Positions 48,596 through 57,555 of a stretch of 64,000 nucleotides of DNA are shown one piece after another. The notes under the pieces are model-generated. The model had not been told where the DNA came from and did no database searches. It saw nothing but the letters and a program-made list of their open reading frames with translations. The position numbers and the translations under genes were made by a program. The stretch is from Magnetospirillum sp. ME-1 (GTDB lineage: Bacteria; Pseudomonadota; Alphaproteobacteria; Rhodospirillales; Magnetospirillaceae), in contig NZ_CP015848.1 of NCBI RefSeq assembly GCF_002105535.1, positions 124,001 through 188,000 of the forward strand, read 5' to 3'. Every line of letters begins with the position of its first letter. Position 1 is the stretch's first letter.

Positions 48596-49986
48596 CATCG
48601 TTCCGCCTGCCATCCCCCGCCCAGGGCCTTGTACAGGCCGACGATGGCCTGCATCTGCCCCAGGCGGGCCTGGGCCAGGGCATCCTGGGCCGAGAACAGG
48701 GTCTTCTGGGTGTTGAGCACGGTGGTGACGTCGACGATGCCGCCGGCCAACTGGGCCTGGGCGATCTCGAAGGCGCGGCGCGAGGTGGCCTCGGAATTGC
48801 GCTGGGCCTCCACCTCCTCGGCGGCCTTCTCCACGGCGATCAGGGCGTTTTCCACATCCGAGAAGGCCGAGGCCACCGCCTTGCGGTAGGTCTGGGACAG
48901 TTCCTCGAAGCGCGCCCGCTTCTGCTCGACCTGGCCCGCGATCTTGCCGCCGTCGAAGATGGTCTGGGTGGCGGTCGAGGCCACCGACCATAAAAGGCTT
49001 TGCGCCGTCATCATCTTCATGAGGTCCAGGCTCTGGAAGCCGCCCTGCCCCGTCAGCGAGATGGCCGGGAACCAGGCGGCGCGGGCCGCCGCGATGTCGG
49101 CGTTGGCGGCGCGCAAGCTGGCCTCGGCCGATTGCACGTCGGGCCGCCGGGCCAGCAACTCGGAGGGCAGACCGGCGCCGACCACCGGCACACGCAGCGC
49201 CCCCAGGGTCTCGGGCACCAGGGCGAAGTCCTCCGGCATGCGGCCGGTAAGAATGGCCAGCGCGTTGTGATCCTGGCGCATCTGGCGTTCCAACGGCGCC
49301 AGGGTGGCATTTTGCGCCGCCAGCACGCTTTCCTGCTGCGCCACGTCCAGGGAGGTGGCGGTGCCCGCCGCCTGGCGGTCGCGGAACACCGCCAGGATGC
49401 TCTCGGAATTGGCGATGGATTCCTTGATCAGGCGGATGCGCTCGGCCAATCCCAGAATCTCGAAATAGGTGGTCGCCACCCCCGACTGGGCGGTCAGCAT
49501 GGCCGTCTGCAGGTCGAAGCGCGACGCCTGGGCGGCGGCCTGGGCCGAGTCCACCCCCGCCGCGTTCTTGCCCCAGAAATCGATCTCGTAGCTGGCGGTG
49601 AGCGTGGCGCTGCTGGTGGTGGTGTGCCGCGCCTTGGTGGTCGAGGTGGTGCTCGCCGCGCGCGAGGCCCGCGCCCGCGTCTCGCTGGCCGAAGCCGACA
49701 GCGACGGCAAGAGCGGCGCCCCGGCGATTCCCAGTTGGGCGTCGGCCTGGCGCACCCTGGCGGTGGCGGCGGCCAGATCGAAATTGGCGGTTTGCGCCCG
49801 GGCCATCAGTTCATCCAGCCGGACCGAGCCGAATTGCCGCCACCAATCGGCGCTCGGCCACACATTGGCCTGGGCGGCGTTCTTCCATTGGGCCGGCGGC
49901 GGCGTCGCGGGTTTCACATAGGCGTCGCCCATGGAACAGGCCGACAGCAGCGCCAGCGAAAGAGCGGAAAGGGTGGTCTTCCTCAC
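48595..49986 (-). CDS. Outer-membrane efflux lipoprotein (NodT/TolC-like OMF)
   Basis: A 463-residue lipoprotein channel. The start is GTG at 49986, with AGGAG about 10 bases upstream. The signal peptide ends in the lipobox LLSAC (Cys17). Two repeated OEP halves follow, rich in long Ala/Gln helices; typical motifs are YEIDFWGKNAAGVDSA, LLARRPDVQSAEASL, and AWFPAISLTGQGGF. Trimeric TolC-like channels complete tripartite RND pumps. It stands alone on this strand, downstream of the divergent repeat region, and neither RND operon in the window carries its own channel. It could serve either, most plausibly the MdtABC-like system nearby. Confidence 0.93.
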   Translation of the reverse strand: MRKTTLSALSLALLSACSMGDAYVKPATPPPAQWKNAAQANVWPSADWWRQFGSVRLDELMARAQTANFDLAAATARVRQADAQLGIAGAPLLPSLSASASETRARASRAASTTSTTKARHTTTSSATLTASYEIDFWGKNAAGVDSAQAAAQASRFDLQTAMLTAQSGVATTYFEILGLAERIRLIKESIANSESILAVFRDRQAAGTATSLDVAQQESVLAAQNATLAPLERQMRQDHNALAILTGRMPEDFALVPETLGALRVPVVGAGLPSELLARRPDVQSAEASLRAANADIAAARAAWFPAISLTGQGGFQSLDLMKMMTAQSLLWSVASTATQTIFDGGKIAGQVEQKRARFEELSQTYRKAVASAFSDVENALIAVEKAAEEVEAQRNSEATSRRAFEIAQAQLAGGIVDVTTVLNTQKTLFSAQDALAQARLGQMQAIVGLYKALGGGWQAER

Positions 49987-50534
49987 GTGGTCATCTCCTG
50001 ATCGCGACCCGGCGCGGCGCTGTTGATATTACGCAAACGAAAGTGTCGTGTCCCGCTTACAAGGTGTTTACAGTCCCCCTGCGAATTACCACTGCGAAAT
50101 TGAGAATTCCGCCTTTCCCGCCCCTGCCTGGCCTCGCCCGCCGGCGCCACGATGTAAAAAGGCACCTGCGAAAATACCCTGCGAAACCTGTTGGCAAAGT
50201 GTGGATGACGGCATGGCGCCTTCGGGTCCCCCGCCGGATTTCGCACTGCGGCAACCGTATGGCCGGAAATCAGCATCACCCACCCAATGTTCGCCCATTG
50301 GTAGATGTTGAAGAAATTGAAACAAGGTCCCGGCCCGCCCTTCACACCCCGTTCACAGCCTAATTGCCAAAATAGGCTGCGAAATCCATGGGGTGGCGGA
50401 TTTCCTGGCCAACACACCATGTCACAAGTACGGCGGGGCGGATGGGGTTCTTGCAAAAACTCCGTGCGAAACATGTGGACAGCCTGGGGAAAGACGCTAC
50501 CATCCGGCCGTTCCGACCAGAAAGCGGTTGCATC
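49987..50534. other. 548-bp divergent intergenic region with paired heptamer repeats
   Basis: It lies between the outer-membrane channel gene (minus) and a recombinase-like gene (plus). Several short open frames are present, but none has a ribosome site or recognisable product. The region holds four paired TGCGAAA-type repeats and two DnaA-box-like sequences, TGTGGATGA (50200-50208) and TGTGGACAG (50474-50482). Confidence 0.7.
50080..50471 (+). repeat. Four copies of a paired heptamer repeat (TGCGAAA, 13-bp period)
   Basis: Pairs at 50080/50093 (TGCGAAT, TGCGAAA), 50167/50180 (both TGCGAAA), 50365/50378 (TGCCAAA, TGCGAAA) and 50452/50465 (TGCAAAA, TGCGAAA). All are in the same orientation with exactly 13 bp between heptamer starts. 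The pairs themselves are spaced 87, 198 and 87 bp. A single reverse-strand copy TTTCGCA lies at 50239-50245. Copies 2 and 4 share similarity for about 33 bp. Candidate binding sites for a dimeric or helically phased protein, possibly the adjacent recombinase homologue. Confidence 0.75.
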
Positions 50535-51083
50535 ATGATTGTCGGCTATTTCCGAAGAATCGACGGCGGCGAGGAGGCGGCCCCCACCGCCGTCCTGCGC
50601 GCCGAGCGCTGCCTGCGCATCGAATCCGACCCGGTGGGCCGCGCCAGCGCCCGCCGGCAACTGATCGGCTCCCTCAGCAACGGCGACGTCCTGGTGTCGC
50701 CGTCCATCGCCCATCTGGCCCCATCGGTGAGCGAGGTGCTGCGCGTCTGCCGCCAGGTACACGGACGCGGCGCGACGCTCCGCCTCGTGCTGGAAAAGAT
50801 CGACACCTCCATTCCGGCGGCGCGCAACGCTCTCAACGCCTTCGCCGAGTTCGACAACCGGCTGATCTCCGAGCGGCGCAATGCCGGTCTTTACGAGGCC
50901 GCCCTGTCGGGTGCGCGTCCCGGCCGCCCGCGCAAGCTGGACCCGGCCCGCATCACCCTGATCGCCGATGAACTGGCCAATGGCCGCACCGCCGCCTCCA
51001 TCGCCCGCGAGCTGAAGGTGCACCCCACCACGGTGACCCGGCTGGCGCGCCTTGCCGCGACGGGAGAGGACGATCCGGGCTGA
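50535..51083 (+). CDS. Degenerate serine-recombinase-like DNA-binding protein
   Basis: A 182-residue homologue of small resolvases/invertases (Hin, Gin, Tn3 resolvase). The N-terminus MIVGYFRRIDGG aligns with the family's IGYVRVST, so the catalytic Ser is missing. The position of the family's LDRLGRS motif reads IAHLAPS, so the active-site Arg residues are missing as well. The rest is well kept: LRLVLEKIDTSIPA, the long helix AFAEFDNRLISERRNAGL, then GRPRKL and a C-terminal helix-turn-helix (SIARELKVHPTTVTRLARL). It should bind DNA but not recombine, so a role as a transcription factor is inferred. It is divergent from the efflux channel gene, preceded by the paired-repeat array, and its stop lies 5 bp from the stop of the convergent MdtC-like gene. 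Confidence 0.8.
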   Translation: MIVGYFRRIDGGEEAAPTAVLRAERCLRIESDPVGRASARRQLIGSLSNGDVLVSPSIAHLAPSVSEVLRVCRQVHGRGATLRLVLEKIDTSIPAARNALNAFAEFDNRLISERRNAGLYEAALSGARPGRPRKLDPARITLIADELANGRTAASIARELKVHPTTVTRLARLAATGEDDPG

Positions 51084-51088
51084 TCCCC

Positions 51089-54000
51089 TCATGCCGCCGC
51101 CTCCCCGCGCCGCCCCTTGCGCCAGGCCGACAGCCGCGCCATCCACAGATAGACCACCGGCGTGGTGTAGAGGGTAAGCAGCTGCGACAGCAGCAGCCCG
51201 CCGACGATGGCGATGCCCAGCGGCCGTCTCAGCGCCCCGCCCGGGCCAGAGGCCAGCGCCAGCGGCACGGCGCCCAGGAGCGCGGTCAGCGTGGTCATGG
51301 TGATGGGGCGGAAACGGGTGCGGCAGGCCAGGGTGATGGCCTCAAGCGGCGGCACGCCCTTTCGCTCGGCCTCGATGGCGAAATCTACCATCAGGATGCC
51401 GTTCTTCTTGACGATGCCCATCAGCAGGAACACGCCGATGACGCTGATCAGCGTCAACTCGGTATTGGTGCCCATCAGGGCCAGGAGCGCGCCGATGCCC
51501 GCCGAGGGCAGGGTCGAGATGATGGTGATGGGGTGCAACAGGCTTTCGTACAGCACGCCCAGCACGATGTAGATGGCCAGCAGGGCCGCCAGGATCAGCA
51601 CCGGCTGGTCCTTGAGCGATTCGGCGAAGACCTTGGCGTTGCCGGCGAATTCCCAGCGCACGCCGGCGGGCAGGCCGATGTCGCGGGCCGCCGCCTGCAG
51701 GCGGGTCGCCGCCTCGCCCAAGGGCACGCCGGGGGCGAGGTTGAAGGTCAGCGTCGCCGCCGGGAACTGGCCCTGGTGGGCCACCGAAACCGGGGCGGTG
51801 GAGGGCTCGAAGCGGGCCAGGGCGTCCAGCGGCACCTGGCGGCCGTCCTTGGACTTGACCCACAGCAGGTGCAGTGACGACGGGTCCTCCTGGAAGCGGG
51901 GATCGACTTCGAGGACCACCTTGTACTGGTTGCGCTGGGTATAGATGGTCGAGACCTGCCGCTGGGCGAAGGCGTTCTGCAGCACCTGGTCCACGTCGGT
52001 CATGGACACGCCCAGCCGGGCGGCGGCGTCGCGGTCCACCACCACCTGGGTCTGGGGAATGGCGGCGTCCTGGTCCGACGAGACGTCCACCAGACCGGGC
52101 TCGGCTTTCAGGCGCTCCACCAGCTTGGGCGTCCATTCGCGCAACTCGTCGAGGGATTCGCTGAACAGCACGAACTGGAACTGGGCCTTGCCCATGCGCC
52201 CGCCGATGCGGATGTCCTGGCCCGCCATCAGGAACACCGAGACGCCCTCGACCCGGGCCAGCTTGGGCCGCAGGCGGTTGATGACGTCCTGGGCCGATTC
52301 CTTGCGCTCGCCCAGGGGCTTCAGGTTGATGAACATGCGCCCCGTATGCCCCGCGCCCCCCGGCCCGCCGCTGCCCACGAACGAGCCCAGGCCTTCCACC
52401 GCCGGATCGGACAGCACCACCTCGGCCACCTTCTGCTGGCGTTCGGCGATGGTGCGGAACGAGATGTCGACCCGGCCCTCGACGCTGGCGAACACCAGAC
52501 CGGTGTCCTGGGGCGGAAAGAAGCCCTTGGCCACCTGGCCGTAGAGGAACACCGTCACCGCCACGGTGCCCAGGGTCACCGCCAGCATCAGGCGGCGATG
52601 GGCCAGCGCGTGGCCCAGGCTCCGCTCGTAGGCCCGCTCCAGCCACGCCATGGCCGCCTCGCCCGCCTTGGCCAGGCCGGACAGCGGGCGCTGCTTGGGC
52701 CTCAGCACCATCAGGTGGCCGAACAGGGTGGGCGTCACGGTGAGCGACACCACCGCCGAGACGATGATGGCCACCGACAGCGTCACGGCGAATTCGCGGA
52801 ACAGCCGGCCCAGGATGCCGCCCATGAACAGCAGGGGAATGAACACCGCCACCAGCGACAGCGTGATGGAGATGACGGTGAAGACGATCTCCCTCGAGCC
52901 CTTGATGGCGGCTTCCAGCGGCCCCTCGCCCTTTTCCATGTGGCGCGAGATGTTCTCGATCATCACGATGGCGTCGTCGACCACGAAGCCCACCGAGATG
53001 GTCACCGCCATCAGCGAAATGTTGTTCAAGCTGTAGCCCACCAGCCACATGAAGGCGAAGGTGGCGGCCAGGGACAGCGGAACGGTGACCGAGGCCGCCA
53101 CCGTCGGCGTCATCCGCCCCAGCGTCAGGTAGACCACCATGACCACCAGCCCGATGGAGATGGCCAGCGTGGTCTCCACGTCGTCGAGATTGCCGCGGAT
53201 GTTGACGGTGCGGTCAGACACCACCGAGACCTTGGTTCCCGCCGGCATCCAGCGCCGGAGCTGGGGCAGGATCTCCTTGATGCGGTCCACCGTCTCGACC
53301 ACGTTGGCGCCCGGCTGCTTGCTGATGATCACCAGCACGCCCTTGTCGCGGTTGAACCAGCCGCCGAGGCGGGTGTTCTCCACCGAATCCACCACCGAGG
53401 CCACCGCCGACAGGCGCACGATGGCCCCATTGGCCGATTTGACGATCAGGGGGGCATAGGCGCTGGCGGAAAACAGCTGGTCGTTGGCGCCGATGCTCAT
53501 GGCCTCGGATGCGCCGTCCAGGCTGCCCTTGGGGGCGTTGACGTTGGCGGCGGCCAGCGCGCTCCTCACGTCTTCCAGGCCCACCCCCATGGCCGCCAGC
53601 TGGCCGGGATTGACCCGGACGCGCACCGCCGGCTTCTCGGCGCCCGACAGCGACACCTGCGCCACCCCGTCCACCTGGGAGATGCGGCTGGCCAGAATGG
53701 CGTCGGCGGCGTCGAACACTCGCGCCGAGGGCAGCGAATCCGACGTCACCGCCAGGATCAGGATGGGCGATTCCGCCGGGTTGATCTTGCGGTAGGTGGG
53801 AGGCTGGGGCAGGTCGATGGCCAGTTCCGAGGCCGCGGCGTTGATGGCGGCCTGCACGTCGTGGGCGGCGCCGTTGATGGAACGGTCCAGATCGAACTGC
53901 ACGGTGATGGAGGTGGAGCCCTGGGTGCTGGTGGACGTCATCTCGGCGACGCCGGGAATCTCGCCCAGGCGGCGCTCCAGGGGGGCGGCCACCGTGGCGG

Positions 54001-54187
54001 CCATGGTGGCGGGATCGGCGCCAGGCAGCTTGGCGGTCACCGCAATGGTGGGAAAGTCCACCTTGGGCAGCGGCGCCACCGGCAGCCGGTCGAAGGCCAC
54101 CATGCCGGTGAGGAACAATCCGACCGCCAGCAGCAGGGTCGCCACCGGACGGCGGATGAAGATGGCGGAGAAGCCGCCGCCGTTCAT
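51089..54187 (-). CDS. mdtC: RND efflux transporter, MdtC-like (HAE1 family)
   Basis: A 1,032-residue inner-membrane pump subunit counted from the ATG at 54187, which gives MNGGGFSAIFIRRPVATLL and aligns with its paralogue. Earlier in-frame starts (54202, 54292) fall in or beyond the repeat element upstream. The TM4 proton-relay pair is in SVGFVVDDAIVMIEN (Asp404/405), and the second-half motif is MGIVKKNGILMVDFAIEAE. In the MdtBC type, two different RND subunits form a heterotrimer with the adaptor MdtA; order and sequence here fit that arrangement. It is the last gene of the operon. The gene symbol is by family resemblance; MdtB and MdtC are close paralogues and could be swapped. Confidence 0.88.
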   Translation of the reverse strand: MNGGGFSAIFIRRPVATLLLAVGLFLTGMVAFDRLPVAPLPKVDFPTIAVTAKLPGADPATMAATVAAPLERRLGEIPGVAEMTSTSTQGSTSITVQFDLDRSINGAAHDVQAAINAAASELAIDLPQPPTYRKINPAESPILILAVTSDSLPSARVFDAADAILASRISQVDGVAQVSLSGAEKPAVRVRVNPGQLAAMGVGLEDVRSALAAANVNAPKGSLDGASEAMSIGANDQLFSASAYAPLIVKSANGAIVRLSAVASVVDSVENTRLGGWFNRDKGVLVIISKQPGANVVETVDRIKEILPQLRRWMPAGTKVSVVSDRTVNIRGNLDDVETTLAISIGLVVMVVYLTLGRMTPTVAASVTVPLSLAATFAFMWLVGYSLNNISLMAVTISVGFVVDDAIVMIENISRHMEKGEGPLEAAIKGSREIVFTVISITLSLVAVFIPLLFMGGILGRLFREFAVTLSVAIIVSAVVSLTVTPTLFGHLMVLRPKQRPLSGLAKAGEAAMAWLERAYERSLGHALAHRRLMLAVTLGTVAVTVFLYGQVAKGFFPPQDTGLVFASVEGRVDISFRTIAERQQKVAEVVLSDPAVEGLGSFVGSGGPGGAGHTGRMFINLKPLGERKESAQDVINRLRPKLARVEGVSVFLMAGQDIRIGGRMGKAQFQFVLFSESLDELREWTPKLVERLKAEPGLVDVSSDQDAAIPQTQVVVDRDAAARLGVSMTDVDQVLQNAFAQRQVSTIYTQRNQYKVVLEVDPRFQEDPSSLHLLWVKSKDGRQVPLDALARFEPSTAPVSVAHQGQFPAATLTFNLAPGVPLGEAATRLQAAARDIGLPAGVRWEFAGNAKVFAESLKDQPVLILAALLAIYIVLGVLYESLLHPITIISTLPSAGIGALLALMGTNTELTLISVIGVFLLMGIVKKNGILMVDFAIEAERKGVPPLEAITLACRTRFRPITMTTLTALLGAVPLALASGPGGALRRPLGIAIVGGLLLSQLLTLYTTPVVYLWMARLSAWRKGRRGEAAA

Positions 54188-54201
54188 GGGAGACTCAACC
54201 A

Positions 54202-54307
54202 TGTCATCCCGAGGACCAACGGGACGAGGGATCCCCTCCTGTTCCGGCTTTTCCGCCCCGGCCACATCCTGCCAGACCGAGATCCCTCGCATGCGCTCGG
54301 GATGACA
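54202..54307. repeat. 106-bp palindromic intergenic element, copy A
   Basis: Perfect 12-bp terminal inverted arms, TGTCATCCCGAG (54202-54213) and CTCGGGATGACA (54296-54307), with a perfect inner 9-bp pair CGAGGGATC (54225-54233)/GATCCCTCG (54281-54289). It fills the gap between the MdtB-like and MdtC-like genes and would fold into a long hairpin in the operon transcript. Same length and sequence family as copy B, in inverted orientation. Confidence 0.85.
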
Positions 54308-54323
54308 GGAGAGAACGGGCCGC

Positions 54324-57300
54324 TCACGGCACCTGCTCCACCGGCTTGGGCGCCAGACGCCGCTTCAGCCGCTCGAAGGCCAGGTAGATCACCGGCGTGG
54401 TGTAGAGCGTTATCAGCTGGGACAGCACCAGCCCGCCGACGATGGAGATGCCCAGCGGACGCCTGAGCTCGGCCCCGGTCCCCGAATCGATGGCCAGCGG
54501 AATGGCGCCCAGCAGCGCCGCCATGGTGGTCATCATGATGGGGCGGAAGCGCAGCAGGCTGGCCTTGACGATGGCGTCCTTAGGCGCCAGCCCTTCATGG
54601 CGCTCGGCCTCGATGGCGAAGTCGATCATCATGATGGCGTTCTTCTTGACGATGCCCATCAGCAGCACGATGCCGATCAGCCCCACCAGCGACAGGTCGT
54701 GGCCGGTGACGACCAGGGCCAGCAGCGCGCCGATGCCCGCCGACGGCAGGGTGGACATGATGGTCACCGGGTGGATGGTGCTTTCGTACAAGACGCCCAG
54801 CACGATGTAGATCACCACCATGGCCGCCAGGATCAGCCAGGGCTGGCTGTCCAGGGCGCGGCGGAATTCGGCGGCGTCGCCGGAATAGTCGCCGGTGATG
54901 GTCTCGGGCAGGCCCATGTCGCGCTGGATGGAATCGATGGCCGAGGTGGCGGCGCCGAGCGACACGCCGGGGGCCAGATTGAAGCTGATGGTCACCGCCG
55001 GGAACTGGCCCTGGTGGGTGATCAGCAGCGGCACCCGCCTGCGCTCCACGCCGGCCACCGCCGACAGCGGCACCAAAGCGCCGGTGGCGGAGCGGACATA
55101 GAGCGATCCCAGCGCCTCGGGCCCGCCTTGGTATTCCGGCGTCACCTCGAGGACCACCTTGTACTGGTTGACCTGGGAATAGATGGTGGAAATCTGCCGC
55201 TGGCCGAAGGCGTCGTACAGGGTGTCGTCGATGGCCTGGAGCGGCACGCCAAGCCGCGCCGCCTTGTCGCGGTCGATGCGGATGTCGGCCTGCAGGCCGC
55301 CTTCCTGGGAATCGGTGGCCACGTCCATCAACAGGGGCGAGGCCTTGAGGCGCTCCACCACCTGGGGCACCCAATGGGCCAGTTCGGCGGCGTCGATGTC
55401 GGTCAGCGTGTACTGGTACTGGGTGCGGCTGGTGCGGTGGCTGATCTGGATGTCCTGGGCGGGGCGGAAATGCACCTGCATGCCGGCCACGGGGGCCACG
55501 ATCTCGGCCAGCCGGGCGCTGATCTCCGCCGCTCCGGCCGAGCGCTGCTTCCGGGGCTTCAGGACGATGGTCATCTGGCCGGTATTGGCGGTGGGATTGA
55601 TGGGCCCCGCCCCGATGAACGAGGCCACCGCCGTGACGTCCGGGTCGGTACGCACCAGATCGGAGACCCGGCGCTGCATGTCCATCATGGTGGAAAACGA
55701 CACGTCGGCCCGCGCGTCGGTGGTTGCGACGATCAGGCCGGTATCCTGGGCGGGCAGAAAGCCCTTGGGCATCCACACATAGAGCGCCACGGTCAGCACC
55801 AGGGTGGCGAAGGCCACCCACAGGGTCGCGCCCTGGCGGCCCAGCACCCAGTCCAGCGAGCGGGCGTAGAGGGCGCGCAAGCTCTCGAACAGGCGCCCGG
55901 ACCTGGCCTCCTCGTGCCCGCCCTTCAAGAGATGGCCGCACATCATGGGAGTGAGCGTCAGGGACACCACCGCCGAAACCACCACGGCGACCGCCAGGGT
56001 CAGGGCGAATTCGCGGAACAGACGGCCCACGATGCCGGTCATGAACAGCAGGGGAATGAACACGGCCACCAGCGACACGGTCAGCGACACGATGGTGAAG
56101 CCGATCTCCTTGGACCCGGCCAGGGCGGCGTCCAGGGGCTTCATGCCCTTCTCGATGTAGCGGACGATGTTCTCGATCATCACGATGGCGTCGTCGACCA
56201 CGAAACCGGCCGAGATGGTGAGAGCCATCAGCGACAGGTTGTCGAGCGAGAACCCGGCCAGGGCCATGACGCCGAAGGTGCCGACCAGCGACAAAGGCAG
56301 CGCCACCGCCGGGATCAGGGTGGCGCGCACCGAGCGCAGGAAGGCCCAGATCACCCCGATCACCAGGCCGATGGTGAGCACCAGGGTGAACTCCACGTCG
56401 GCCACCGAGGCGCGGATGGTCTCGGTGCGGTCGGCCAGCACCGAGACCTTGATGCCGGTGGGCACGGCGCGGGTCAGCTCGGGCATCCTGGCCTTGAGGC
56501 GGTCGACGGTGGCGACGATGTTGGCGCCCGGCTGACGCTGGATGTTGAGGATCACCGCCGGCTTGCCGTCGAACCAGCCGGCGACGCGGGAATTCTCGAC
56601 CCCTTCCACCACGTCGCCCAGGTCGGCGACGCGCACCGGGGCATTGTTGCGCCACGCCACCACTTGGCCAGGATAGGCCAGGGGATCGGATATCTGGTCG
56701 TTGGCGCCGATGCTTAGCGCCTGCGACACGCCGTCGAAGCTGCCCTTGGGCATGTCCACATTGGCCTTGGACAGCGCCTGGCGCACGTCCTCCAGCGACA
56801 GGTTGTAGGCGGCGAGCCGGGCCGGGTCCATGCGCACGCGCACCGCCGGTCGCTGGCCGCCCTCGATCAGCACGCGGCCCACGCCGCCGATCTGGCTGAG
56901 CTTCTGGGCCAGCAGGGTGTCGGCCACGTCGTTCAGCCGGGTGATGGGCAAGCTGTCCGAGGTCAGCGCCAGGGTCATGATCGGCGGATCGGCCGGGTTG
57001 ACCTTGGAATAGACCGGGGGATAGGGCAGCCCGGTGGGCAGAACGCCGCGCGCCGCGTCGATGGCCGCCTGCACCTCCTCCGACGCCACGTCGATGCTCT
57101 TGGCGAGATCGAATTGCAGCGTCAGCGCGCTGGTGCCCTGGGACGAGGTCGAGGTCATCACGGCAAGGCCGGGAATCAGCCCGAACTGGCGCTCGAGCGG
57201 CGTGGTGATCAGGGTGGCCACCGTCTCGGCGCTGGCGCCGGGCAGTTGGGTGGTCACCTGGATGGTGGGAAAGTCCACCTGGGGCAGGGCCGAGACCGGC

Positions 57301-57395
57301 AGCATGCGAAAGCCCAGGATACCCGCCAGCACCACCGCGAAGGCCAGCAGCCAGGTGGCGACGGGACGGCGGATGAAGGGGGCGGAAACGTTCAT
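54324..57395 (-). CDS. mdtB: RND efflux transporter, MdtB-like (HAE1 family)
   Basis: A 1,023-residue inner-membrane pump subunit beginning MNVSAPFIRRPVATWLLA. The TM4 pair is in SAGFVVDDAIVMIEN (Asp401/402), and the second half contains MGIVKKNAIMMIDFAIEAE. Two RND genes in tandem after one adaptor is the hallmark of the MdtABC class, in which B and C subunits assemble together. Gaps of 160 bp to the adaptor and 136 bp to the MdtC-like gene are unusually long for such an operon, and each is occupied by a copy of the palindromic repeat. Substrates cannot be read from the sequence; bile-salt-like and hydrophobic drugs are typical for the family. Confidence 0.9.
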   Translation of the reverse strand: MNVSAPFIRRPVATWLLAFAVVLAGILGFRMLPVSALPQVDFPTIQVTTQLPGASAETVATLITTPLERQFGLIPGLAVMTSTSSQGTSALTLQFDLAKSIDVASEEVQAAIDAARGVLPTGLPYPPVYSKVNPADPPIMTLALTSDSLPITRLNDVADTLLAQKLSQIGGVGRVLIEGGQRPAVRVRMDPARLAAYNLSLEDVRQALSKANVDMPKGSFDGVSQALSIGANDQISDPLAYPGQVVAWRNNAPVRVADLGDVVEGVENSRVAGWFDGKPAVILNIQRQPGANIVATVDRLKARMPELTRAVPTGIKVSVLADRTETIRASVADVEFTLVLTIGLVIGVIWAFLRSVRATLIPAVALPLSLVGTFGVMALAGFSLDNLSLMALTISAGFVVDDAIVMIENIVRYIEKGMKPLDAALAGSKEIGFTIVSLTVSLVAVFIPLLFMTGIVGRLFREFALTLAVAVVVSAVVSLTLTPMMCGHLLKGGHEEARSGRLFESLRALYARSLDWVLGRQGATLWVAFATLVLTVALYVWMPKGFLPAQDTGLIVATTDARADVSFSTMMDMQRRVSDLVRTDPDVTAVASFIGAGPINPTANTGQMTIVLKPRKQRSAGAAEISARLAEIVAPVAGMQVHFRPAQDIQISHRTSRTQYQYTLTDIDAAELAHWVPQVVERLKASPLLMDVATDSQEGGLQADIRIDRDKAARLGVPLQAIDDTLYDAFGQRQISTIYSQVNQYKVVLEVTPEYQGGPEALGSLYVRSATGALVPLSAVAGVERRRVPLLITHQGQFPAVTISFNLAPGVSLGAATSAIDSIQRDMGLPETITGDYSGDAAEFRRALDSQPWLILAAMVVIYIVLGVLYESTIHPVTIMSTLPSAGIGALLALVVTGHDLSLVGLIGIVLLMGIVKKNAIMMIDFAIEAERHEGLAPKDAIVKASLLRFRPIMMTTMAALLGAIPLAIDSGTGAELRRPLGISIVGGLVLSQLITLYTTPVIYLAFERLKRRLAPKPVEQVP

Positions 57396-57418
57396 GGCTA
57401 CCGAGCCTTAATGAATTT

Positions 57419-57524
57419 TGTCATTCCGAGCGCATGCGAGGAATCTCCGCCTGGAAGGGTGGTGCCGATTCTGAAAGGTCGGGCCAGGACGAGATCCTTC
57501 CTCCCGTTGGTCGTCAGGATGACA
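57419..57524. repeat. 106-bp palindromic intergenic element, copy B (inverted)
   Basis: It opens with TGTCATTCCGAGCGCATGCG and ends in GGATGACA. Its reverse complement (CGACCAACGGGAGGAAGGATC region) matches copy A's left side, and its left side matches copy A's right side, so it is the same element turned round. Its arms are less perfect than those of copy A, suggesting an older insertion. It lies between the MdtA-like and MdtB-like genes. Confidence 0.8.
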
Positions 57525-57555
57525 CGTTCATGCTTTCTGGGCCGGATCCCGGACG

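Noticed and set aside
50535..51083. Active site-specific recombinase with an invertible DNA segment
   Set aside because: Catalytic Ser and Arg motifs are absent and no inverted-repeat-flanked invertible segment is seen around it.
49983..51146. 387-codon minus-strand frame across the channel/recombinase intergenic region
   Set aside because: It is antisense to the recombinase-like gene, covers the repeat array, and its translation shows no domain.
52346..56717. Two 706-codon plus-strand frames opposite the MdtB/MdtC-like genes, and the 1,478-codon minus-strand frame at 58945-63381
   Set aside because: Antisense shadows of genes with complete RND or histidine-kinase motifs; their translations are His/Gln/Gly-rich with no recognisable family.
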